From JABDGV01 sp964577935 (GTDB lineage: Bacteria > Chlamydiota > Chlamydiia > Chlamydiales > FEN-1388): a stretch of 41,880 bases of DNA. This document shows positions 1 through 6,205 of this stretch, one piece after another (positions within the stretch are counted from its first letter, which is position 1; every line of letters begins with the position of its first letter). The position numbers were made by a program, and so were the translations under genes. Under the pieces are notes generated by a model, which saw nothing but the letters and a program-made list of their open reading frames with translations, was not told where the DNA came from and did not search any database. The stretch is taken from assembly GCA_964577935.1 (NCBI GenBank), contig CAZOAJ010000016.1, positions 1-41,880 of the forward strand, read 5' to 3'.

Positions 1-2
1 CG

Positions 3-149
3 GGTCCAACTGGAGCTACCGGAGCAACTGGTGCTACAGGTGATGTTGGCCCAACGGGTCCAACTGGAGCTACCGGCGCAACTGGTGCTACAGGTGATGT
101 CGGCCCAACGGGTCCAACTGGAGCTACCGGCGCAACTGGTGCTACAGGA
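3..149 (+). repeat. 54-bp tandem repeat encoding Gly-X-Y triplets
   Basis: Two nearly identical 54-bp units (3-56 and 57-110) and a third partial unit each encode 18 residues starting GPTGATGATG and ending DVGPT. Differences are single synonymous changes (GGA/GGC, GTT/GTC). The array probably continues upstream of the window. Such repeats are prone to slippage, so the collagen length may vary between strains. Confidence 0.85.
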
Positions 150-647
150 GCAACCGGCGCTACGGGTGCGCTTACTCAAGAGTTTGCTACATTTGATTGG
201 GCTATTCAGGGAACTAACGTTTCTCCAGGGGACGCTGTACCATTGAACTTAGTAACAACCTCTGGATCAATGTCCGTGAACTCATCAGTTGCAACTAATA
301 ACTATGTTCAAGGAATTGTTCCTGGAACATATGCGTTCACATATGGTTTTCTACATTCAGGTACGACAGGATCTGTTGTTTCTGGAATAAAATTATTTAT
401 TCAATACACCACAGATGTCTCGCCATCTCCTATAGGAACATGGACATTTATTCCAGGTTTAGCTCGACCACCTCTGATAAATGTGCTCGCAGATATTTGG
501 AATGAATCTACATATATCATCTCTATTCCTGTAGGCACTACTGGGGTACGAATTATCAATGGTGGTGTGGCACCTATTACATTTGGTACGAGTGATGCTG
601 GACAAAACCCAGTAGAACTATTGACACTTACCAAGCTAGACAATTAA
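3..647 (+). CDS. Collagen-like surface protein, C-terminal part (5' end outside window)
   Basis: The frame is open from base 3 and continuous to TAA at 645-647. The first ~56 codons are pure Gly-X-Y triplets (GPTGATGATGATGDV-type). A ~155-residue non-collagen domain follows, beginning ALTQEFATFDW and ending TLTKLDN. The C-terminal domain is rich in predicted beta strands and aromatic or Gly turns. By analogy with collagen-like proteins such as BclA, I infer a C1q/TNF-like trimerising head; this is not shown. It is a clear paralogue of the gene at 1406-2269 (shared SMSVNSS, FIQYTTD, IPGLARPP and VPVGTTG-like blocks). The ATG at 243 is internal and not the start. The true N terminus lies upstream of the window. 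Export and a surface position are likely from the architecture, but no signal peptide is visible here. Confidence 0.85.
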   Translation, partial: GPTGATGATGATGDVGPTGPTGATGATGATGDVGPTGPTGATGATGATGATGATGALTQEFATFDWAIQGTNVSPGDAVPLNLVTTSGSMSVNSSVATNNYVQGIVPGTYAFTYGFLHSGTTGSVVSGIKLFIQYTTDVSPSPIGTWTFIPGLARPPLINVLADIWNESTYIISIPVGTTGVRIINGGVAPITFGTSDAGQNPVELLTLTKLDN

Positions 648-665
648 TTGGAGTTAGAACTATTT

Positions 666-1208
666 ATGAAGAAATATATCTTTACATTAGTGTGTGCATT
701 GACTTCCATGTCGACAGTCATGAATGCTGATATTGTAGATCTGAAGTCAACAACGGATGCAGCTGATAATGCCTGCGTCTTATACATTGATCAAACAACT
801 GATGTTGTAGCTCATACAACAACTAAATCGTTGTACGTCAACATGATTCAGGCCGGATCTCCAGTAGGAGAGCCTAGAGCGTTAAGTTCAGGATCAAGCT
901 ATATTGATGCAACTTCTATTATATCAAACGATAGAGGGGATTTAGTAGTTACTTGGAGAGATTACAGCTCAGCAGCCCATGGTGTTGCACTTTTTGCTGC
1001 AATATATGACAGCGTTGAGCATACATGGTCTCCTGCAACACAGATTTCAGGCAATTCTGAATATGTGTCGAATCCAATGGCTTCTATTAATGAAACTGGC
1101 GATGTAGTTGTTACTTGGGTATCAAGGACACAAACTTCACCTTCAGTAAGTTCTGGAGCTTCTATCTGGTGCACAAACGGCACTTGGACTGCGATAAAAC
1201 GGTTCTAG
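666..1208 (+). CDS. Small secreted protein with two propeller-blade-like repeats, copy 1
   Basis: I chose ATG 666 over an in-frame TTG at 648. It begins a classic signal peptide (MKKYIFTLVCALTSMSTVMNA, predicted cut before DIVDL), with GGAG about 12 bases upstream. The mature part is about 160 residues. It contains two related segments, ISNDRGDLVVTWRD and SINETGDVVVTWVS, about 50 residues apart, each ending in a GDhVVTW core. Spacing and pattern resemble single blades of a beta-propeller. The protein stops in what looks like the middle of the next unit (NGTWTAIKRF), so it may be a shortened member of a longer family. It lies directly downstream of a collagen-like gene and is probably co-transcribed with it. 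The function is unknown; a periplasmic or surface location is inferred. Confidence 0.75.
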   Translation: MKKYIFTLVCALTSMSTVMNADIVDLKSTTDAADNACVLYIDQTTDVVAHTTTKSLYVNMIQAGSPVGEPRALSSGSSYIDATSIISNDRGDLVVTWRDYSSAAHGVALFAAIYDSVEHTWSPATQISGNSEYVSNPMASINETGDVVVTWVSRTQTSPSVSSGASIWCTNGTWTAIKRF

Positions 1209-1244
1209 ACAATAGATTTATCATAATCTGTTGAGTTAGAACTC

Positions 1245-1300
1245 AAAAACCTTTCCTCATAAGGCAATATCTATTGCGTATATTGAGGAAAGGTTTTTTT
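1245..1300 (+). terminator. Rho-independent terminator, copy 1
   Basis: The arms AAAAACCTTTCCTCA (1245-1259) and TGAGGAAAGGTTTTT (1284-1298) are perfectly complementary and are followed by a T run to 1300. The loop holds a second small hairpin (GCAATA-TC-TATTGC, 1264-1277). It ends the collagen/secreted-protein unit and is copied exactly at 2867-2922. Confidence 0.9.
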
Positions 1301-1405
1301 CTTATAAGGGACACCGTCTTCTTACCAATATCGATTATCATTTCTCTACCGATTCGATTTTTATGGTCATTTTTGTAAAATTAAATATTTATTTTTATCA
1401 ATTCT

Positions 1406-2269
1406 ATGGTATCCGAAGAGATGTACATGTGGCACTTTTTTATGAGGATTTTGAAACCTATGTCAGTTATTTTATCGCGTTTTCTCATTATGTCTATAAT
1501 CACAGCCTGCTCCTTTTACGGAGGCAATATTGGCAACCTTAGTGCAGAGACAGCTCAGGGGATTGACCAACAGATTGAAGCAGGGGATTTAGTCTCTAAA
1601 AGCTGCTGTGAAGGCCCTCGTGGTCCTAGGGGACATCGTGGTCATCGAGGACATCGTGGCCCCACTGGCCCAACTGGCGTCACGGGTCCAACAGGAGCTA
1701 CCGGTGCTATAGGAAATACCGGCCCAACCGGCCCAACTGGTGCTACTGGTCCTACCGGCCCAACTGGCGTCACGGGTCCAACAGGGGCTACCGGTGCTAC
1801 AGGTGCGCTTACTCAACAGTTTGCTACATTTTATTGGGCTACTTCAGGAACGGTTGTTCCTACGAATAATGCGATACCGTTCCTCTTCGCCATGGGAACA
1901 GGCTCTATGTCAGTTAATTCGTCAGATCCAACAAACAACTACATCCAAGGAGTTGTACCTGGATCCTATTTGATGACATTTGGGTTCCTTACAGCAGCAG
2001 ACGTTACAGGTGTATCTTTCTTTATACAATATACAACAGATCCTGTTCCAAGTGCTGGTGGAACCTGGGTTGGGATTCCCGGCCTTGCTAGACCTCCTAC
2101 AAGTGATGTTTTCTCAGAAAAATGGGCTGAGTCAACATATCTCATTCCTGTCCCTGTAGGTACAACTGGAATTCGAATTTTCAATCGTGGCGGCCCTTTA
2201 ACTCTTGGAACAAGTGTTGCTGCGCAAACACCAACTGTATTATTCACTCTCACGAAGCTAGATAACTAA
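1406..2269 (+). CDS. Collagen-like surface protein
   Basis: The longest frame has 287 codons. The likelier start is ATG 1460, which has GAGGA 11 bases upstream and gives a clean signal sequence (MSVILSRFLIMSIITAC...). ITAC could also be a lipobox. After a short linker comes SKSCC, then basic triplets (GPRGPRGHRGHRGHRG), then about 16 GPTG-type triplets, then a ~155-residue beta-rich C-terminal domain paralogous to that of the gene at 3-647. The Cys-Cys pair next to the collagen start recurs in the third collagen gene (41487 onward) and might form interchain disulfides. The gene lies between the two identical secreted-protein genes. Trimeric, surface-exposed fibre is an inference from family architecture; the ligand is unknown. 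Confidence 0.88.
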   Translation: MVSEEMYMWHFFMRILKPMSVILSRFLIMSIITACSFYGGNIGNLSAETAQGIDQQIEAGDLVSKSCCEGPRGPRGHRGHRGHRGPTGPTGVTGPTGATGAIGNTGPTGPTGATGPTGPTGVTGPTGATGATGALTQQFATFYWATSGTVVPTNNAIPFLFAMGTGSMSVNSSDPTNNYIQGVVPGSYLMTFGFLTAADVTGVSFFIQYTTDPVPSAGGTWVGIPGLARPPTSDVFSEKWAESTYLIPVPVGTTGIRIFNRGGPLTLGTSVAAQTPTVLFTLTKLDN

Positions 2270-2287
2270 TTGGAGTTAGAACTATTT

Positions 2288-2830
2288 ATGAAGAAATATA
2301 TCTTTACATTAGTGTGTGCATTGACTTCCATGTCGACAGTCATGAATGCTGATATTGTAGATCTGAAGTCAACAACGGATGCAGCTGATAATGCCTGCGT
2401 CTTATACATTGATCAAACAACTGATGTTGTAGCTCATACAACAACTAAATCGTTGTACGTCAACATGATTCAGGCCGGATCTCCAGTAGGAGAGCCTAGA
2501 GCGTTAAGTTCAGGATCAAGCTATATTGATGCAACTTCTATTATATCAAACGATAGAGGGGATTTAGTAGTTACTTGGAGAGATTACAGCTCAGCAGCCC
2601 ATGGTGTTGCACTTTTTGCTGCAATATATGACAGCGTTGAGCATACATGGTCTCCTGCAACACAGATTTCAGGCAATTCTGAATATGTGTCGAATCCAAT
2701 GGCTTCTATTAATGAAACTGGCGATGTAGTTGTTACTTGGGTATCAAGGACACAAACTTCACCTTCAGTAAGTTCTGGAGCTTCTATCTGGTGCACAAAC
2801 GGCACTTGGACTGCGATAAAACGGTTCTAG
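2288..2830 (+). CDS. Small secreted protein with two propeller-blade-like repeats, copy 2
   Basis: The protein is identical, residue for residue, to the one encoded at 666-1208, including its signal peptide and its abrupt end TAIKRF. The start at ATG 2288 was chosen on the same grounds; an in-frame TTG lies at 2270. It follows the collagen gene ending at 2269 with the same 18-base spacer and is followed by an identical terminator. Each collagen-like gene therefore has its own copy. Perfect nucleotide identity beside diverged collagen genes implies recent copying or gene conversion. Two identical reading frames also argue against drift as a pseudogene, unless the copy is very recent. Function unknown. 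Confidence 0.75.
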   Translation: MKKYIFTLVCALTSMSTVMNADIVDLKSTTDAADNACVLYIDQTTDVVAHTTTKSLYVNMIQAGSPVGEPRALSSGSSYIDATSIISNDRGDLVVTWRDYSSAAHGVALFAAIYDSVEHTWSPATQISGNSEYVSNPMASINETGDVVVTWVSRTQTSPSVSSGASIWCTNGTWTAIKRF

Positions 2831-2866
2831 ACAATAGATTTATCATAATCTGTTGAGTTAGAACTC

Positions 2867-2922
2867 AAAAACCTTTCCTCATAAGGCAATATCTATTGCG
2901 TATATTGAGGAAAGGTTTTTTT
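2867..2922 (+). terminator. Rho-independent terminator, copy 2
   Basis: Identical to the terminator at 1245-1300: 15-bp arms followed by a T run, at the end of the second collagen/secreted-protein unit. Confidence 0.9.
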
Positions 2923-2928
2923 CTTATA

Positions 2929-3284
2929 TAAGACACGAAAAAGAAGAATAGTCTTAATTACTTTTTTCTTTCCTTGACCATCATAAGTCCTTAATCACTA
3001 CAATCTGAAAATCTGAAAAAATGAGAGTGCAAGATTTAATGTACACACTCAAACAAAGGCAAGTGCCAAGGCAATTGATTGTTTGCTTGTGAGATTTTTT
3101 GGATGCAAAATAGGTTCAAAAAGAGCCAGATTTTAAGGCTAGTTTAGCCTGATTTTAGACCATAATTACAACATAACATCAATTATCAGACATATTATAT
3201 ATATAAAAAAGGGAGTGACAGGAATAGCATATTTTATCCCTCCTACCCCTCTTTTTTATGATTATTACTCAATTTTATCTCTCG
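2929..3284. other. Gene-free stretch
   Basis: No frame gives a convincing protein here. Visible are a small dyad AGGCTA-GTT-TAGCCT near 3140, a TA-alternating run near 3195-3205, and A-rich plus T-rich tracts flanking purine- and pyrimidine-rich segments at about 3205-3255. The last could form an imperfect hairpin ending nhaD on the minus strand. It may be a decayed gene, but I cannot assign an ancestor. Confidence 0.5.
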
Positions 3285-4583
3285 TTAAACCATCTTAGTG
3301 ATTGGACTTAAGAGAAAATATACAGCGATTCCAGCAAAGTATGTAGCAAGTGCAGGTACAGTTATCTTTCTTAAATACCAAATGAAGCTGACTTTCTCAA
3401 TTGCCATTACAGCAACACCTGCCGCCGATCCTATGATCAAAATACTTCCGCCTGTACCAGCACAATATGTTATAGCTTGCCAAAACGCCGAATCTGCAGC
3501 GAATACTTTTAGATCATACATTGCTATTGTTGCTGCTACTAATGAAACATTATCTATTATTGATGAAACTAACCCTACAAGTATTGGAATAAACATATTA
3601 GATGGTAATTTTTGATCTAACCAATGCGCCATCTGAGTTAAGATCCCTGCACTTTCTAAGGAATTGATTGAGAGCAACACCCCTAAATAAAACAAAATTA
3701 TGGATATATCTATCTTTGGAAGAATTGCTATGACTCGTAAATGATTTCGTTCACTATATCTATAGTGCATCAAGTCAGTGACGACCCACATAATACCAAG
3801 CCCAAACATCATTCCCATAAAGGCAGGCAGCCCTGTCCACATTTTAAAAATCGGAACGAATATGAGACTTGATAGACCAAGAACTAAAACTAAGGTACCA
3901 CCTGGCTCTGATGATTCAATTTTTATATCTGTTTTCGGAAATGTCCCATAAAATTTAGAGCTGAACCACAGAAGACATGCCGTCAGTCCTAAAATGCTTG
4001 GCAAGAACACATCTCGCATTATCCCAAAAGCAGTCACTCGTTCATTAATCCACAATAAAGTGGTTGAAACATCTCCAATAGGAGTCCATGCTCCTCCAGC
4101 ATTTGCTGCTATTATGACAACCCCATCGAGCAAAAGTCTCTCTTCACGATCCCCTACGATCTTCGTAAGCAAAGATACCATGACTATCGTAGTTGTTAAA
4201 TTATCAAGAACAGAAGAAAGGAAAAAAGTAACGAAACCAATCACCCAAACCATCTTCTTCTTTGACGGTATAACAAGATTCTGAGTGATTACTCCAAATG
4301 CCTTATGTACATTGATGATCTCAACAATTGTTAAGGCTCCCATTAAGAAAAAAATTACTTGAGCTACCTTAAACATCTGAAATGAAAATATATAGAGATG
4401 TCGATCAAGTGATTCAGCAGGCTCCAGAAATAGTATTGTCCAACAGGCAATCGCCATAAGCAAAGCCGTCGCTGCTTTGTTAAATTTTATAAACTCTTCA
4501 ATAACTATAGCGGTGTAGCCAATCAGAAAAATAAACATGACCCATGATGCATGGTGTGTTATTTCCTCTAAATTCATATCCAA
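3285..4583 (-). CDS. nhaD: NhaD-family Na+/H+ antiporter
   Basis: This 432-residue polytopic protein exchanges Na+ for H+ across the inner membrane. It has about 12 hydrophobic segments and the paired Asp-Asn motifs typical of the NhaD/ion-transporter superfamily: SSVLDNLTT (~124-131) and SSIIDNVSLVAA in the second half. It also has NAGGAWTPIGDVST (161-174) and the matching GTGGSILIIGSAAG near the C terminus. Length fits the family. The start is either TTG 4583, with AGGAG nine bases upstream, or ATG 4577; the first has the better spacing. It is transcribed divergently from the small membrane-protein pair at 4691. Sodium-coupled physiology is common in chlamydiae, which fits. Confidence 0.9.
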   Translation of the reverse strand: MDMNLEEITHHASWVMFIFLIGYTAIVIEEFIKFNKAATALLMAIACWTILFLEPAESLDRHLYIFSFQMFKVAQVIFFLMGALTIVEIINVHKAFGVITQNLVIPSKKKMVWVIGFVTFFLSSVLDNLTTTIVMVSLLTKIVGDREERLLLDGVVIIAANAGGAWTPIGDVSTTLLWINERVTAFGIMRDVFLPSILGLTACLLWFSSKFYGTFPKTDIKIESSEPGGTLVLVLGLSSLIFVPIFKMWTGLPAFMGMMFGLGIMWVVTDLMHYRYSERNHLRVIAILPKIDISIILFYLGVLLSINSLESAGILTQMAHWLDQKLPSNMFIPILVGLVSSIIDNVSLVAATIAMYDLKVFAADSAFWQAITYCAGTGGSILIIGSAAGVAVMAIEKVSFIWYLRKITVPALATYFAGIAVYFLLSPITKMV

Positions 4584-4690
4584 GAGATCAATCTCCTCTT
4601 CTTATAGGAAGAACTGCTTCGTTCTGTACTAAATTGTTTGATATGCTAACATCAACTTAAAATAAAGATTTACAATTCAAGGGCTTTGTC

Positions 4691-5098
4691 ATGACAACAA
4701 TTGAAATAATTTTTTTAGCAATTGCGATAGCGTTTATTATACTCGTTATCTTCCTGTCAATGATGTCTATCACTGCCCTAAAAACCTTTCAGCAAATCAA
4801 TCAAACATTGAGCTCTCTACAAAAACAAATTGATGCCTTAGACCATGCTCCAAGAACCTTCTTGAATCACGCAAATGAAATATCAGCGAATTTGAACTAC
4901 AAGATGAGATGTTTAGATCCTGCTTTCCGTTCCATTCAAAATTTGGGCGAAAAGATGGAATGTCAAACCTCTAAGTCACTATTACTCAAGAGAATTTCTG
5001 ATACCAGCACTGACACAACTTTTGAAAATGTTTCTGAGGTAATTGAATTAGTGTTAAAAGGCTTTAGTCTTTGGCAGAAATTTAAAATTAGGAGCTAA
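4691..5098 (+). CDS. DUF948-like single-pass membrane protein
   Basis: This 135-residue protein has one strong N-terminal transmembrane segment (IIFLAIAIAFIILVIFLSMM, residues ~6-26). A predicted coiled-coil, Leu/Gln-rich cytoplasmic stretch follows (TFQQINQTLSSLQKQIDAL). That layout resembles DUF948 proteins of Firmicutes and chlamydiae. AAGGG eight bases upstream supports the ATG. The gene ends four bases before the YtxH-like gene at 5103, whose AGGAG ribosome site overlaps this gene's stop, so the two are one operon. Its C terminus (ELVLKGFSLWQKFKIRS) closely matches that of the next protein. Function unknown. Confidence 0.75.
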   Translation: MTTIEIIFLAIAIAFIILVIFLSMMSITALKTFQQINQTLSSLQKQIDALDHAPRTFLNHANEISANLNYKMRCLDPAFRSIQNLGEKMECQTSKSLLLKRISDTSTDTTFENVSEVIELVLKGFSLWQKFKIRS

Positions 5099-5102
5099 AA
5101 TC

Positions 5103-5669
5103 ATGTCGGAACATTCAATAGGTTCTAAACAATTGTTGGCAGGTGCACTGCTGGGAGCTTTTATTGGAGCGGCAGGAGCTACTCTTATAACTTGTTCTAG
5201 CGGGAAGAAACTAAAAAGCGATGCTAAAGCCAAATATCATGAAATTCGCGACACCGTTAACGATCTTGTGAATTCATGTCAGGAGTCCGTTTCAGAGAAT
5301 GTCTTTTGTCAAGTTGATGAATGGACAAATAAAGCAAAAGAGCTATTTGGAAACATCAGAAGTCATGTTGATTATCTGAATATTGGTGATCACAAAGAAC
5401 TAGGGACTGGATTACTTGTTGGGGCAATGCTTGGAGCAGGGACTGCATTGCTACTTCACAAACAATTTTGTATAAAAGATGAAGGGGTCCTCAATAAAAT
5501 TCGCTCCCAGATGAATAACTGGAATCCAATCATCTCCGAATGGCATAGATTCATAGATGAAAAATCTAAGTCATGTATAGCAAAAGCTCCCCTCGATGAC
5601 CGCATTAATGATGTTTTTGAGTTTGCTGTGGCAGGTCTTAAGCTCTGGAATAAAATAAAAAAGAAATAA
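5103..5669 (+). CDS. YtxH-like membrane protein with two Gly-rich segments
   Basis: This is a 188-residue protein. The N terminus has a Gly/Ala-rich membrane segment (LLAGALLGAFIGAAGATLI) followed by SSGKKLKSDAKAK, the hallmark of YtxH-family proteins. A second similar segment, GTGLLVGAMLGAGTALLL, lies near residues 101-118. The remainder is helical. AGGAG eight bases before the ATG is a strong ribosome site. It is coupled to the DUF948-like gene upstream, as DUF948 and YtxH genes often are. The final residues (FEFAVAGLKLWNKIKKK) resemble the partner's C terminus. The family is linked loosely to stress and envelope functions; no biochemical role can be assigned. Confidence 0.75.
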   Translation: MSEHSIGSKQLLAGALLGAFIGAAGATLITCSSGKKLKSDAKAKYHEIRDTVNDLVNSCQESVSENVFCQVDEWTNKAKELFGNIRSHVDYLNIGDHKELGTGLLVGAMLGAGTALLLHKQFCIKDEGVLNKIRSQMNNWNPIISEWHRFIDEKSKSCIAKAPLDDRINDVFEFAVAGLKLWNKIKKK

Positions 5670-5689
5670 GCCCCACAGAACATATTTGG

Positions 5690-5735
5690 TTATATATTTG
5701 AGTGAGTTTTTAAAAGCTCCCACTCAAATATATAA
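5690..5735. terminator. Long hairpin between convergent genes
   Basis: TTATATATTTGAGTG (5690-5704) pairs perfectly with CACTCAAATATATAA (5721-5735) around a 16-base loop. It lies between the YtxH-like gene and the DUF202 gene, and its right arm overlaps the last codons of the latter. No strong T run follows, so it is a likely but unproven bidirectional terminator. Confidence 0.6.
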
Positions 5736-6123
5736 CAAGAAATACCCCAATCAATAATAGAGTAACGGTGAGTGTCATGGGGAGCATCGTTGACGCTTGA
5801 TACGAGTGTTCGTCTAACTGCCTCTCGATTTGCTTATATTTAACAAAAGCAAATAATCCTATGACTCCTCCAAGCGCTACAAGGGATATCCCAAATATAG
5901 AAGAATATCCTCGAATAGAAGTTGTCTGTGAAAACGGTGTAGAATGAGTTGCTCCAAGTATAAGAGCTAGCTGCTTGATAAATAAAGTAAATTTTTCGAC
6001 AACGAAACCAAAAGCCATTATTCCAATACTTGTTCGTATCCAAGCTAAAAATGTCCTTTCATTCGCCATGTGATCTTTTGGATCAGCGACTTTCTTCTCA
6101 TTTTTTCTACCTTTATCACTCAT
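5710..6123 (-). CDS. DUF202 / YidH-family inner-membrane protein
   Basis: This 137-residue protein has three hydrophobic segments. The DUF202 signature NERTFLAWIRTSIGIMAFGF (residues ~21-40) precedes the first of them. The N terminus is charged and cytoplasmic (MSDKGRKNEKKVADPKDHMA). Length and layout match the family. It converges on the YtxH gene and is divergent from the AsmA-like gene at 6206 over an 82-base gap. The molecular function of DUF202 proteins in bacteria is not established; the domain also occurs in eukaryotic VTC proteins. Confidence 0.85.
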   Translation of the reverse strand: MSDKGRKNEKKVADPKDHMANERTFLAWIRTSIGIMAFGFVVEKFTLFIKQLALILGATHSTPFSQTTSIRGYSSIFGISLVALGGVIGLFAFVKYKQIERQLDEHSYQASTMLPMTLTVTLLLIGVFLVIYLSGSF

Positions 6124-6205
6124 AAAATTAATATCCTCATTTGCCTTCTTGATGGTATCGATTGACCTCTTTCCACAACTCTTTTATCGTATAAAATACT
6201 TTTGA

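Larger units (their letters stand above)
645..1306 (+). repeat. 662-bp perfect direct duplication, copy 1
   Basis: Bases 645-1306 recur at 2267-2928 with a constant offset of 1622 and no difference that I can find. The unit runs from the stop codon of the upstream collagen gene through the small secreted-protein gene to just past its terminator. Sequence outside the unit on both sides is diverged. Confidence 0.93.
2267..2928 (+). repeat. 662-bp perfect direct duplication, copy 2
   Basis: This is the exact second copy of 645-1306. The left junction is the collagen stop codon TAA (TAATTGGAG). The right junction follows CTTATA, after which the copies differ (AGGGACACC versus TAAGACACG). Confidence 0.93.

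Noticed and set aside
1..165. CRISPR-like array from the regular repeats at the left edge
   Set aside because: The repeats are contiguous, lack unique spacers and translate into Gly-X-Y triplets in one frame.
31..246. 71-residue reading frame
   Set aside because: It is the +1 shadow of the collagen repeat. The Gly-X-Y frame is continuous from base 3 through 647.
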